From contig OZ252227.1 of assembly GCA_965249175.1 (NCBI GenBank), positions 1,612,001-1,676,000 of the forward strand: 64,000 bases of DNA. Direction: 5' to 3'. Below the pieces are notes generated by a model that was not told where the DNA came from, made no database searches, and saw only the letters and a list, made by a program, of their open reading frames with translations. This DNA comes from CAZYFH01 sp965249175 (GTDB taxonomy: Bacteria; Acidobacteriota; Vicinamibacteria; Vicinamibacterales; UBA8438). Made by a program: the position numbers and the translations under genes. Positions 38,247 to 49,911 of the stretch are shown here, piece after piece. Within the stretch, counting starts at the first letter, position 1. Every line of letters begins with the position of its first letter.

Positions 38247-39686
38247 ATGAACATTCGGCACACCCTCCAGCTCAAGCTCAGCCACAAGCTGATCCTCACC
38301 CCCTCGTTGCAGCAGGCGATCAAGCTGCTGCCGATGACGACCCTCGAGCTCGTCGACATGCTGAACCAGGAAGTGGTCGAGAACCCGCTGTTGGAAGACG
38401 TGCCAGCCGAAGAGCAGTCACAGACCGACGCGGCCGCCCAGGTCGACCAGGCCGACCCGGATCCCCCGCCGACGACCGAGCGACAAGACACGTGGGACGA
38501 CAAGGACTACGAGTATTTCTTCGGTGAGTATTTGCACGAGGGCTATCGCCCGCCGGTGCCACGGGAGATCAAAGAGCTCCCGCCGATCGAGAACACGCTG
38601 TCCACGACCAGCTCGCTCGCGGATCATCTCCTGTGGCAGCTGTCCCTCCGCACGAGCGATGACCTGCCGCGCGACATCGGGGCCGCAATCATCGGCAACC
38701 TGAATGAGGACGGCTATCTCGTGGCGTCGCTCGAGGAGATTGCCGCGATGGGCGCGTGGCCCATGCCGGAGGTCGAGCGCGCGCTGGCACTGGTCCAGAC
38801 GTTGGATCCGGTGGGGGTCGCGGCGCGGGATCCCCAGGAATGTCTCCTCCTCCAGATCCGCCACTTGGGCCTCGCGGGCACGCCCAGCGAGACCATCGTC
38901 CAGGACGCGGCGTTATTGCGACTGCTGGAGACCGGGCAAGTGCCCGAGTTGGCCCGCCGGTGCGGGATGTCCATCGAGGACGTGCAGCAACATCTCGAGA
39001 TCATCCGCCGTCTCGATCCGAGGCCCGGCCGCCGCCTCAGTCCGGTGGCGGCGCAGCACGTGATTCCCGACGTCTCGGTGGTGAAGGTCGACGATCAGTA
39101 CGTGGCGGTGTCGAACGATGACGGGATGCCCCATCTGCGTATCAGCCCCGTCTACCGCCGGCTGCTCGACAAAGGCAGCAACCACTCGGAGGAAACGCGG
39201 TCCTACGTCAAAGACAAGTTTCGGTCGGCCCTCTGGCTCATCAAATCGGTGGATCAGCGGCGGAAGACGATCCACAAAGTGGCGACTAGCATCATTCAAT
39301 TCCAGCGTGAGTTCCTCGATCATGGGATCGAGCATCTCCGCCCGCTCGTCTTGCGCGACGTGGCGAACGACATCGGGATGCACGAGTCGACGGTCAGCCG
39401 CGTGGTCAACAACAAATACATGCACACGCCGCAGGGCGTCTTCGAGATGAAGTACTTCTTCCACAGCGGGATTCACAGCTCGTATGGGGAGACCGTCTCG
39501 TCGGTCACGATCAAACAGCGCATCCGCACGCTTATCGACACCGAAGACACGCGGAAGCCGCTGAGCGATTCGCGCATCGCAAGCCGGCTCCAGGAAGACG
39601 GGCTTGTCCTGGCGCGTCGCACCATTGCGAAGTATCGCGAAGAGCTCAGGATTCCGACGTCGAGCCGGCGCAAGGCGGCCGTCTGA
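38247..39686 (+). CDS. rpoN: RNA polymerase sigma-54 factor
   Basis: 479 aa from the ATG at 38247; a GTG three codons upstream is also possible. Region I (L-K-L-S-H-K-L-I-L-T-P-S-L-Q-Q-A-I) binds enhancer activators. An acidic linker follows, then the core-binding domain. The C-terminus has the HTH and the RpoN box A-R-R-T-I-A-K-Y-R-E. Directs transcription from -24/-12 promoters with bEBP activators. No such activator is encoded in this window. All diagnostic regions are intact. Confidence 0.95.
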   Translation: MNIRHTLQLKLSHKLILTPSLQQAIKLLPMTTLELVDMLNQEVVENPLLEDVPAEEQSQTDAAAQVDQADPDPPPTTERQDTWDDKDYEYFFGEYLHEGYRPPVPREIKELPPIENTLSTTSSLADHLLWQLSLRTSDDLPRDIGAAIIGNLNEDGYLVASLEEIAAMGAWPMPEVERALALVQTLDPVGVAARDPQECLLLQIRHLGLAGTPSETIVQDAALLRLLETGQVPELARRCGMSIEDVQQHLEIIRRLDPRPGRRLSPVAAQHVIPDVSVVKVDDQYVAVSNDDGMPHLRISPVYRRLLDKGSNHSEETRSYVKDKFRSALWLIKSVDQRRKTIHKVATSIIQFQREFLDHGIEHLRPLVLRDVANDIGMHESTVSRVVNNKYMHTPQGVFEMKYFFHSGIHSSYGETVSSVTIKQRIRTLIDTEDTRKPLSDSRIASRLQEDGLVLARRTIAKYREELRIPTSSRRKAAV

Positions 39687-39716
39687 CACGTCGAAACCGC
39701 GGGCTAGAATCAACCG

Positions 39717-41273
39717 GTGGTCGATTTCGGGATCGTCCTTGCGTACTTCGCCGTCATCTTCACGGTCGGCTTGCGCGCACGGGTCGACTCGACCGCCGGT
39801 CCCGAGGAGTATTTTCTCAGTTCACGCTCGTTGCGGTGGCCGTCCATCGCGATCTCCACGATCGCGACCAACATCGAGGCCGGCCATTTCCTCTCCGTGG
39901 CCGGCGCGGCCTACGTGGATGGCCTGGCGCAGGCGAACTTCGAGCTCAACGCCGTCTTCGGCATCGTGGTCGCGGCTTTCGTCTTCGTCCCCCTCTACCT
40001 CCGGCTGAGGGTCGTCACCATCAGCCAGTTCTTCGAGCAGCGGTTCGGGCCGACGATCGCGTTGGCGTACGCGCTGCTGATGATCGCGCTGTACGCGTGT
40101 CTCTACCTGGGCACGGCGTTGTTCTGGGCGGCGTACGCGCTCGACGGCATCTTTGCGGAGATGGTGGCGTGGATCAGCGACAGCCAGGCGGTGCGGCTCG
40201 TCGTCCTCATCGTGGCGCTTGGGGCATTCTCAGCGGTATACACGTATCTGGGCGGGTTGCGTGCGGTGGTAAGGACCGATCTCGCGCAGTTCGTCTTGCT
40301 TCTCGGCGGCGGTCTGATCACGGTCTTCATCGCCGTGCATCACCTCGGTGGCTGGTCGGCGCTCTTCGGCACGACAGGTCACCTCATGCACCTGCACCTG
40401 CCGCGGGACCACCCGACGGTGCCATGGACCGCCCTCATCGGGATCAACCTGTTGAACTTGAACTACTGGGGGGCGAACCAGGTCATTCTGCAGCGGGCCC
40501 TGGCGGCCAAGAGCCTCTGGCACGCCCAGGTCGGGCTGTTGGTGGGCGGGGTGCTCAAGTACGCCATGCTACTCATCATCGTCATCCCGGGGATCGCGCT
40601 GGCGGGGATCCTGGCCGACGAGCCACTCGACGATCCGGACACGGCGTACATCACCCTCGTCACCCGGTTTCTCCCCGCTGGGCTGCGCGGCCTGATCGCC
40701 TGTGGGCTCTTCGCGTCCCTGATGAGTACGGTCGACTCCATCTACAACTCCGTGGCCACGTTGTGGTCCATCGACATCTACAAGCGCCACCTGCGCCGGG
40801 ATGCGTCTCCGAGGGACGTCGTCCGCGTGGGCAAGATGGCCATCCTGGGGGCCTTCGTGACCGGCCTGCTGTTTGCCTTCGCGGTGGTCGCCCTCAAGAC
40901 CGGAAGTCTGCAGGAGGATCCCCTCACCCACTGGTTCAACGAGGTGTCCTACTACGTGAAGAACGGGTTCGTGGTGCTCGTGACCGCCGCCGTCTTCCTC
41001 ATCCGGCCGTCGCGGCATCTTGTGTTGGGCACCGTGCTCGGCAGCATCGCCCTGTACTACGGCGCCGCGCTCCTGTGGCCGGAGACGAGCTACCTGGTGC
41101 GGTCGGGGTGGGTCATCGTGCTCAGCTTCAGCGTGGTCGCCGTGCCGACGATGCTGCGCCAGGGATGGCGCATCCCGTTGCGCGAGCTGATCGTGGCGCC
41201 CGACCGGGGTGTGGCGCGGTTCGGCGTGGGGCTGTTCGCCTCCCTGGTCGTCGCCCACATACTGTTCCACTGA
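39717..41273 (+). CDS. Sodium:solute symporter family transporter
   Basis: 518 aa, GTG start. About 13 membrane helices in the SSS fold. Typical motifs: G-P-E-E-Y-F-L-S-S-R-S-L near residue 28, Y-T-Y-L-G-G-L-R-A-V-V-R-T-D, and G-L-R-G-L-I-A-C-G-L-F-A-S-L-M-S-T-V-D-S (the helix-8 region with S/T for sodium). The substrate could be a sugar, vitamin or amino acid. It stands alone downstream of rpoN. Confidence 0.88.
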   Translation: MVDFGIVLAYFAVIFTVGLRARVDSTAGPEEYFLSSRSLRWPSIAISTIATNIEAGHFLSVAGAAYVDGLAQANFELNAVFGIVVAAFVFVPLYLRLRVVTISQFFEQRFGPTIALAYALLMIALYACLYLGTALFWAAYALDGIFAEMVAWISDSQAVRLVVLIVALGAFSAVYTYLGGLRAVVRTDLAQFVLLLGGGLITVFIAVHHLGGWSALFGTTGHLMHLHLPRDHPTVPWTALIGINLLNLNYWGANQVILQRALAAKSLWHAQVGLLVGGVLKYAMLLIIVIPGIALAGILADEPLDDPDTAYITLVTRFLPAGLRGLIACGLFASLMSTVDSIYNSVATLWSIDIYKRHLRRDASPRDVVRVGKMAILGAFVTGLLFAFAVVALKTGSLQEDPLTHWFNEVSYYVKNGFVVLVTAAVFLIRPSRHLVLGTVLGSIALYYGAALLWPETSYLVRSGWVIVLSFSVVAVPTMLRQGWRIPLRELIVAPDRGVARFGVGLFASLVVAHILFH

Positions 41274-41415
41274 GCTCGCGGCTGACGCCGCACATCTCGC
41301 GCGTCTGGCCCAGGCGCCTTGACAGGTCGCCTCAGCAGTGGCAAGCTCCCTGCGCTCACTGGTTTGAGCGCTCAGCACTGCCAGACCCTCGGTTTCGGCA
41401 TTCAGCGCGCACCCC

Positions 41416-42291
41416 ATGGCCATGTCAGACGCTCCGCATGTGACGGTCGAGGTCCCGCTGGATCCGGATGGCGGGGAGCGGGGCGGCACGCTTCGCTCGG
41501 GTGACCACTTCGCCGACGTGTCAGCCAGGTATCGACATCTGCGTGACCTGGACCTCGACGCGGTGCGGCTGGTCAGCGGCATCTTGGCGCGCGCCGCAGG
41601 TCAGGCCCGGCCCTTTCGGCTCCTCGACGTCGGCACGGGCACCGGGCGCTATCTGGACGCGGTCAGTGAGGACTTGTCCTCCACGCATGGCACAGACGTG
41701 TGCGGCATTGGCCTGGATCGGAGTCCGGCCATGGTGGCCGAAGCCCGCCGGCGCGCCGGTTACGCGTACCCCGGAGCGAGCCATCTCGTCAGCGCCGTCG
41801 AGACGCTCCCGTTCCGCGCCGCGAGTTGCGACGCCCTGACCTGCTTCAACGCGGTCCATCATTTCGACGTCGCCAGGTTCGCGCGCGAGGCGGCTCGCGT
41901 GCTCACCGCCTCGGGTCGGCTCGTGCTCTACACGCGGACCGCCGAGCAGAACCGGCGCACGATCTGGGGCCGCTACTTTCCGGACTTCGCCGCGCTCGAG
42001 AACCGGCTGTATGCCGTCGCCGCGCTTCGCGAGACACTCCTCGCCACGCGCGCCTTCGCGTCCGTGGATGTGCAGACGATTCCCTGGCGCGTGACGACCT
42101 CGCTGTCGAGACTGCGCGAGCAAGTCACCGCGTATCACTATTCGACGTTCAGGTTCTACGCACCTGATCGGCTGCAGACGGCCTTCCACACGTTCGAATG
42201 CCGCGTGCGAGCCGTCGTGCGCGACAGCTCGCGCATCACCTTTGACAATGACCACGTGCTGGTTGTGGCGCGGCGAACGGCTACGGTGTAG
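41416..42291 (+). CDS. Class I SAM-dependent methyltransferase
   Basis: 291 aa. Motif I L-L-D-V-G-T-G-T-G-R-Y (residues ~69-79), then L-D-R-S-P-A-M and the ligand-contact region T-C-F-N-A-V-H-H-F. The C-terminal part carries extra helices that may bind the substrate (small molecule). A methylase of the Ubie/UbiE-like group. An alternative start lies two codons downstream. Confidence 0.82.
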   Translation: MAMSDAPHVTVEVPLDPDGGERGGTLRSGDHFADVSARYRHLRDLDLDAVRLVSGILARAAGQARPFRLLDVGTGTGRYLDAVSEDLSSTHGTDVCGIGLDRSPAMVAEARRRAGYAYPGASHLVSAVETLPFRAASCDALTCFNAVHHFDVARFAREAARVLTASGRLVLYTRTAEQNRRTIWGRYFPDFAALENRLYAVAALRETLLATRAFASVDVQTIPWRVTTSLSRLREQVTAYHYSTFRFYAPDRLQTAFHTFECRVRAVVRDSSRITFDNDHVLVVARRTATV

Positions 42292-42670
42292 CCGGGACTG
42301 AGCCGGCCCGGCGTGGATCGCGCATGCAGACTCTCCCGCGGCACGTCGACGTCGCGCTTGACCTGGTCGTGTGCCCCGGTCGGCAGCGCTCCCTACGGCC
42401 AGGTGCTCGGCGGCGTCCGTCATGACCGCCGATGCCCCCGGTACCCGCACCTCGCCACGGGCAACCCGGAGGTCACGCTGACGCTGACCATGACGTGTGC
42501 GCATCGGCTCACCCCGGCGTCTCGGCACCTGCGAGGACTGCGTCGGCGTCACCTGCAGTCACCCGTTCAGGCGCCGCGTCAGCTCGGCGCGCACCGCTCA
42601 CCGCGAATCGGCAGACCGTGATGGTAGCATCGCAAACTGGCGTCCCGTCGCGCGCACGCTGAGTGCCACG
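42292..42670. other. 379-bp stretch without a recognisable gene
   Basis: No frame has family-like content. A possible -10 element TAGCAT (42632-42637) lies upstream of the sigma-factor start and may belong to its promoter. Otherwise nothing supported. Confidence 0.4.
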
Positions 42671-44383
42671 ATGTTGAATACAGAGCAGGACGAGGTCATC
42701 GACCGGCTGATCGCCCTCGGGGCGGAGCAGGGGCAGGTGCTCCGAGAGGAGATCGACGCGTGTCTGCCCGCCGACGTCACGGCGCCGAGGGTATTGGACG
42801 ACCTGCGCAGCCGGTGTCGTGACGCCGGGATCGAGATCGTGGACGCGGCGTCGGGGGCGCGCCAGGCGCGCTCCGACGAGATCGACGTTCCCTCAAGCCC
42901 CCCCGAGTCGTCCGGCGATGTGGTGCGCCAGTACCTCGCGGACATGAGCCGGGTACCGCTGTTGACGCGCGAGCAAGAAGTCACGCTGGCGAAGCAGTTC
43001 GAACGTGGCACGCGGACAGTGGTCGTGGCGGTCTCACATACGCCGAGCCTCGTGCAGGAGGTCATGCGACTGGGGGACGCCCTGCGGCGCGACGGCCACC
43101 TGGTGCGCGGCCTTGTATCGCACCACCAGGGAGACACGACCGCTGATCGGGTGACGCGTCGGGCCCAAGATGTCCTGGCGCATTTTGAGGCGATCAGCGC
43201 GGCATGGGACGACGTTGAGCGGTGTCGGGCGTCCTGGCAGCAGACGAGCAGACGAAGTCCGCACTCCGCTCGGCGCGCGCGGTGGGAGACAGGGCGCGCG
43301 CGCGCCCGCGTCGCTCACCTGGTACGGCGCATCGGGTTCAGCGACGCGACCCGACGCGGTCTCGTCGAGCGGTATCACACATCCGCGGCCGCGGTCGAGT
43401 CCGCTGCGCGAGCGGTCCAGCGTGCCGAGCGCCGCCTCGGCTCAACGACCGCGAGGGCACGGCTGACAGGAACGCCGCGACGGCGTGCGCGGCAGCGGCT
43501 GCAAGAGGTCCGCGCCGAGCTCAGCGATCTGACCCAGCAGCTGCAGCAAACACCCGCGGAGGTGCGACAGACACGCGCACGCATCGCGCGCGGGGAGGCA
43601 CAGGCCGCGCAGGCGAAGCGTGCACTGGTCGAGGCAAACCTCCGGCTGGTCGTGTCGATCGCGAAGAAATACCGGAACCGCGGCCTGCCGTTTCTCGACC
43701 TCATTCAGGAGGGCAACATTGGCCTGATGCGCGCCGTGGACAAGTTTGAGTACCGCCGGGGGTTTAAGTTCTCGACGTACGCCACCTGGTGGATCCGGCA
43801 GGGGGTCACGCGTGCGATTGCCGACCGCGCGCGCACGATTCGAGTGCCCGTCCACATGGTGGAGCGGATGAATAGGCTCAGCCGAGCCTCCCACGCGCTG
43901 GTTCAGGAACGGGGCCGCGAACCGAGCCCCACCGAGTTGGGCCGACACCTGGGCCTGTCGGCCGCCCAGATCCTCGAGGCCCGTCGCATCGCGCACCACA
44001 CCATCTCGCTCGACACGCCAATCGGGAGCGATGACGAGCGCGTGCTCCGGGACGTCCTCACGGATCCGCAGGCGCGGTCGCCGGCGGAGGAGTCGATCGT
44101 CACCGATAGGCGAGAGCGGACCGACGCCGTCTTGAGGACCTTGGCGCCGCGAGAGCGTGAGATCATTCGGCGGCGCTTCGGGATGGACGATGGCCAGGCG
44201 CAGACGCTGGAGGAGGTCGGGCAGGCTTTTGGCCTCACGCGCGAACGCATTCGGCAGCTGGAGGCGAAGGCGCTGAGCAAGTTGCGGCATCCGTCGCGGA
44301 GCCGGCCGCTGCGCACCTTCGCCGAGGGGTCGGCGGCGTCAGGTCACGATGCCTCGGTGCGGCGCTCGATGGACGGACCATGA
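42671..44383 (+). CDS. RNA polymerase sigma-70 family factor (RpoD-like)
   Basis: 570 aa from the ATG at 42671. It has region 1.2 (Y-L-A-D-M-S-R-V-P-L-L-T-R-E-Q-E), a long non-conserved insert, and region 2 (A-N-L-R-L-V-V-S-I-A-K-K-Y, F-S-T-Y-A-T-W-W-I-R-Q). Region 3 follows, then region 4 with D-G-Q-A-Q-T-L-E-E-V and R-E-R-I-R-Q-L-E-A-K-A-L. The large insert is more basic than in housekeeping RpoD. It may be a primary or group-2 factor. It overlaps the ACP start by ATGA. Confidence 0.9.
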   Translation: MLNTEQDEVIDRLIALGAEQGQVLREEIDACLPADVTAPRVLDDLRSRCRDAGIEIVDAASGARQARSDEIDVPSSPPESSGDVVRQYLADMSRVPLLTREQEVTLAKQFERGTRTVVVAVSHTPSLVQEVMRLGDALRRDGHLVRGLVSHHQGDTTADRVTRRAQDVLAHFEAISAAWDDVERCRASWQQTSRRSPHSARRARWETGRARARVAHLVRRIGFSDATRRGLVERYHTSAAAVESAARAVQRAERRLGSTTARARLTGTPRRRARQRLQEVRAELSDLTQQLQQTPAEVRQTRARIARGEAQAAQAKRALVEANLRLVVSIAKKYRNRGLPFLDLIQEGNIGLMRAVDKFEYRRGFKFSTYATWWIRQGVTRAIADRARTIRVPVHMVERMNRLSRASHALVQERGREPSPTELGRHLGLSAAQILEARRIAHHTISLDTPIGSDDERVLRDVLTDPQARSPAEESIVTDRRERTDAVLRTLAPREREIIRRRFGMDDGQAQTLEEVGQAFGLTRERIRQLEAKALSKLRHPSRSRPLRTFAEGSAASGHDASVRRSMDGP

Positions 44384-44685
44384 CCGTCGCTGATCACGTG
44401 ACGCACATCATCGGGCAGCATCTGGGCGTGGATGACGACGACGTCGTGCCAGAGGCGTTGTTCCGTGACGACCTTGGGGCCGACTCGCTCGATGCCTTCG
44501 AGTTGCTACTGGCATTCGAAGACGCGTTCGGCATCGAGATTCCGGACACGGATGCGGGACTCATGCGATGTGTGCACGATGCAGTCGCGTATATCGAGGC
44601 GCACGTGGCGGCGGGTGGTGAACACGTCTCCCTCGACGCGCCGTCGAAGGACGGGTGGCCAGGCACCGGGTTGGTGCATCACTGA
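44380..44685 (+). CDS. Acyl carrier protein
   Basis: 101 aa. The phosphopantetheine site is G-A-D-S-L-D-A-F-E-L (serine at about residue 36), with the usual acidic helices on both sides. The start overlaps the sigma-factor stop (ATGA). ACPs normally lie with fatty-acid or polyketide genes, none of which are here. A C-terminal extension of ~20 residues is beyond the fold. Could serve a lipid or siderophore pathway encoded elsewhere. Confidence 0.85.
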   Translation: MTVADHVTHIIGQHLGVDDDDVVPEALFRDDLGADSLDAFELLLAFEDAFGIEIPDTDAGLMRCVHDAVAYIEAHVAAGGEHVSLDAPSKDGWPGTGLVHH

Positions 44686-44692
44686 GGCGACC

Positions 44693-44971
44693 ATGACGAC
44701 AGCACACAAACTGAGGACGCTGCTCGCCATTCTCGAATGCGCGCCTGCGGCCCACGCAATGACGGTGTTCGAGAGCGCGGCGAGGAGCGGCAACCTCTCA
44801 GTCTTCTGGAAGGCGTACCGGTCGGCTCTCCGGACGTCGACGCGCCGTGATAAATCGCTGCCGGAGTCCGAGGGAGAGATCACCTTGGCCATGCTGGAAC
44901 CGGCGATGAAGGCGGTGTATGACCTGCCGACGAGGGACGGTATGCGGTCTGTGACCGCGACGTCCGACTAG
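44693..44971 (+). CDS. Small hypothetical protein
   Basis: 92 aa. GAGG lies 5 nt before the ATG, and it follows the ACP gene by 7 bp, so it is in the same operon. It starts M-T-T-A-H-K-L-R-T-L-L-A-I-L-E and is helical in composition. No family recognised. The spacing supports a real gene in the sigma-ACP operon. Confidence 0.5.
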   Translation: MTTAHKLRTLLAILECAPAAHAMTVFESAARSGNLSVFWKAYRSALRTSTRRDKSLPESEGEITLAMLEPAMKAVYDLPTRDGMRSVTATSD

Positions 44972-45146
44972 CACGGTGACCGCCCGTAACCGGTTGAACA
45001 CAACCCGGGAGGACCCACATGGACCCCTTGGGATTCCTTCCGGTCATCCTGCGGTCATCCAAGCGGACCTTGCACGCAGGTCGGTCGGGGTCCATCATGG
45101 TGGGCGTACCCGGACGAAGGCAGGCAGAGAGAGCGGGGAGGGTCAG

Positions 45147-46139
45147 ATGAGCCATCGATGTCTCGCTACGGTGTTTACAGTGGTCGCGGTCGTGGTGCTG
45201 TCGGCCAGTCCAGTCGCGGCCCAGACCGCTCCGCAGACGGCCTGGGGGCAACCCGACCTTCAGGGCATCTGGGATTTCCGCACCATCACGCCCATGCAGC
45301 GACCAGAAGATCTGGCGGACAAGGAATTTCTGACGACGGAAGAAGCTGCCAACCTAGAACAAGAAACCGTTGACCGGAACGACAACCTGTTGCATCGTGC
45401 CGCCGAGCGAACGGAGGCCAGCGACCAGGTGGACTTTCGGGAAGACGGATCACCTGGCTTCTACAACAATTTCTGGCTGGACGGGGGCACGAGGTCGACG
45501 GGACCCACGTCGCTCATCGTGGATCCACCGAATGGGCGCATGCCGTCGTTGACGCCACAGGCGGAGCGGCTAGCCGACGCGGGTCGGGCGTATCAGGGGG
45601 CACATCCGGCTGACTCTTACTTGGACAGGAGCACCTCCGATCGGTGCATGGTGGGATTCAACGCCGGTCCCCCCATCACGCCGCTCGCGTATAACCAGAA
45701 CATGCAGCTCTTCCAGACCCCGGACCACGTCGTGATGGTCACCGAGATGGTGCACACGGCCCGTGTCGTGCCACTCGATGGGCGTCCCGCACTGAACGAT
45801 GGTATCCGTCAGTGGTCGGGCGACTCCCGGGGCTACTGGGATGGCGACACGCTCGTCATCGAGACGGCGAACTTCAACTCTGAGCGCCGATGGAGGGGGT
45901 CGACCAAGACCATGAGGCTGGTCGAGCGACTGACCCGCGTGGACGCGGACACGCTCGAATACACCTTCACGGTGACCGATCCGGCGACATGGACGAGCCC
46001 GTGGACAGCGTCGATTCCGATGCAGCGGACCGACGTGCCGATGTTCGAGTACGCCTGCCATGAAGGCAACTACTCCATGGAGGGCATCCTCGCTGGGGCA
46101 CGGGCAGACGAGAGGGCCGCTGCAGAAGGGTCACGCTAG
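45147..46139 (+). CDS. Secreted D-L-Q-G-I-W family protein, paralogue 2
   Basis: 330 aa. Signal peptide to about residue 24 (V-A-A-Q-T), then T-A-W-G-Q-P-D-L-Q-G-I-W-D-F. It is highly similar to paralogue 1 at 37 kb along its length, including D-R-S-T-S-D-R-C-M-V-G-F-N-A-G-P and Y-A-C-H-E-G-N-Y. Upstream DNA also resembles that of paralogue 1 (TCCATCATGG block). GGGGAGGG precedes the ATG. Followed by a strong terminator. Confidence 0.8.
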   Translation: MSHRCLATVFTVVAVVVLSASPVAAQTAPQTAWGQPDLQGIWDFRTITPMQRPEDLADKEFLTTEEAANLEQETVDRNDNLLHRAAERTEASDQVDFREDGSPGFYNNFWLDGGTRSTGPTSLIVDPPNGRMPSLTPQAERLADAGRAYQGAHPADSYLDRSTSDRCMVGFNAGPPITPLAYNQNMQLFQTPDHVVMVTEMVHTARVVPLDGRPALNDGIRQWSGDSRGYWDGDTLVIETANFNSERRWRGSTKTMRLVERLTRVDADTLEYTFTVTDPATWTSPWTASIPMQRTDVPMFEYACHEGNYSMEGILAGARADERAAAEGSR

Positions 46140-46184
46140 GTTCCAAACGCGCCCTCACGGTGGGGCACCCCGGAAGCAGTTCAC

Positions 46185-46220
46185 AGCCGACCTCGGTAAA
46201 GCGGGGTCGGCTTTCTTTCT
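46185..46220 (+). terminator. Rho-independent terminator after paralogue 2
   Basis: Stem AGCCGACC (46185-46192) pairs with GGTCGGCT (46205-46212), followed by TTTCTTTCT. Loop of 12 nt. It should end transcription of the secreted-protein gene. On the minus strand the T-tract is absent. Confidence 0.85.
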
Positions 46221-46336
46221 GTTGGGCCGATCTGGGCCGCTCGTGGTGCCGCGTCCCGGAAAATGTTGCACAAAGTTGCACAGGGCGCGTCGCGTCAGGC
46301 GGGCAGTTCAACACGTTACGGACGGTCGGCGAGTCT

Positions 46337-46534
46337 TTACCGTTCGCGGTAGGTGATGAACCCGCGGGTCGGGTCGTAGGGTGACACGCCCACCTTGACG
46401 CGATCGCCCGGGACGACCTTGATCCGGAATCGGCGTATCCGGCCGCTCAGCTGCGCCAGCACTTCGTTGCCGCCTTCGCACTCCACCCAATAGATGCCCT
46501 CGCTGTGAACGGCAGTGACCGTGCCCTGGTGCCC
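46337..46534 (-). pseudogene. infA: Translation initiation factor IF-1 remnant without start codon
   Basis: The frame reads Q-G-T-V-T-A-V-H-S-E, V-L-A-Q-L-S-G-R-I-R-R-F, P-G-D-R-V-K-V-G-V-S-P-Y-D and F-I-T-Y-R-E-R-stop, a near complete IF-1. In frame just upstream is ATG ACT TAA, so a stop separates the ATG from the body and no other start precedes the fold. The gene lies directly downstream of the partial tRNA copy. It is either a decayed second copy or contains a sequence error; a working IF-1 must exist elsewhere. Confidence 0.7.
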
Positions 46535-46539
46535 TTAAG

Positions 46540-46609
46540 TCATTGAACCAATGGTGCCGGAGGTCGGACTCGAACCGACACGAGGGGTGAACCTCACTGG
46601 ATTTTGAGT
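46540..46609. repeat. 70-bp direct repeat, attachment-site copy (partial tRNA-Leu)
   Basis: 68 of 70 bases match 59049-59118. The repeat covers the tRNA-Leu 3' half, from the anticodon loop through CCA, plus 12 bp of flank. It lacks the 5' half, so it is not a functional tRNA gene. It marks the left end of the element whose right end is the intact tRNA gene. Confidence 0.85.
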
Positions 46610-46818
46610 TCGATCCGGGCCTCGATCGGCGATCCTTTCCGAGCAACGACTTAGCGTAATCCTCCTAGAAACCGCACCCTTTCGCTGTTACGTCGTCTAC
46701 GAGAATTACGAGGTGTTCGGTCCCGATAGGGACAATTCCAGGGACAGTCGTAGCCAGCCGTCGACACTGGCGTCCCCGGTGTCATGGCCGAGCGCCCGCG
46801 CTATGATCGGCCTTCCGA
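46610..46818. promoter_or_regulatory. Region upstream of kinase 1 with -10-like TATGAT
   Basis: No gene is seen here. TATGAT at 46802-46807 lies 11 nt before the kinase ATG, and no Shine-Dalgarno is visible. This fits a leaderless or near-leaderless transcript; the -35 is unclear. Confidence 0.35.
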
Positions 46819-49032
<2,214 letters not shown>

Positions 49033-49194
49033 CCCAGCGGCCTCCCCGTCCCTCGTGTTCGCTCGTTGCACACCGTCTGCCCATCCGAGGCCGTGATCAG
49101 CCCCGGCCGGTGGCATAATCAGGCCACACACTCGGACATCCCTCATGGGAGGGGCCATGCGCTGGTCTGCGTCGGCGGCTGGAAGCCCAACATC

Positions 49195-49836
49195 ATGACG
49201 ACACGAGAGAGATTGTCCACATCGCTCGCGGTAGCGGCGCTGATCGGCGTGGCGATCACGTTCGTTTCCGCCGAAGCGCAGACCTCGGCCACTCCGCACG
49301 CCGCTCCGGGGCTGGCGAAGGCAACGTTCGCCGGGGGGTGTTTCTGGTGCATGGAGCCGCCGTTCGACAAGCTCGATGGTGTGATCTCGACGACCTCCGG
49401 CTACACTGGCGGGGAACGGCGACATCCGACCTACGACGAGGTATCGTCCGGCCGGACCGCGCACGCCGAGGCGGTCGAAGTGGTCTATGACCCGGCGACG
49501 ATCACGTACGCGCAGCTCCTGGCCGTGTTCTGGCGCAACGTTGACCCGCTGACGCGCGACAGGCAGTTCTGCGACCGCGGCGCCCAGTACCGGACCGCCA
49601 TCTTCTTCCACGACGCAGAGCAGGAGAGATTAGCTCGGGAGTCGAAGCGGCGCCTCGACGAGTCGAACCTCTTCGCCGCGCCTGTCGTCACCGAGATCGC
49701 CGAGGCCACCGTGTTCTGGGCGGCCGAGGACTATCACCAGGACTACTACCTGAATAACCCGCTCCGGTACAAGTGGTACCGGTTCGGTTGCGGTCGCGAC
49801 CGCCGCCTGGAGGAGCTTTGGGGCGATACCAACTAG
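49195..49836 (+). CDS. msrA: Peptide methionine sulfoxide reductase A, exported
   Basis: 213 aa with an N-terminal signal-like segment (residues 1-30). The catalytic motif G-G-C-F-W-C places the nucleophile at Cys49, followed by the typical S-G-Y-T-G-G, H-A-E-A-V-E-V-V-Y-D and Y-H-Q-D-Y-Y-L. Reduces methionine-S-sulfoxide in proteins. The signal suggests a periplasmic repair role. It follows repeat copy A in the element; alternative in-frame upstream starts lie in the repeat and are less likely. Confidence 0.92.
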   Translation: MTTRERLSTSLAVAALIGVAITFVSAEAQTSATPHAAPGLAKATFAGGCFWCMEPPFDKLDGVISTTSGYTGGERRHPTYDEVSSGRTAHAEAVEVVYDPATITYAQLLAVFWRNVDPLTRDRQFCDRGAQYRTAIFFHDAEQERLARESKRRLDESNLFAAPVVTEIAEATVFWAAEDYHQDYYLNNPLRYKWYRFGCGRDRRLEELWGDTN

Positions 49837-49911
49837 TGTCCGGTGAGCAGTGGAAAAGCGAGTCCGCAAAATAGCCTGCGTCGGAGTCGGCACACCCGAG
49901 AAGACAGGCTG

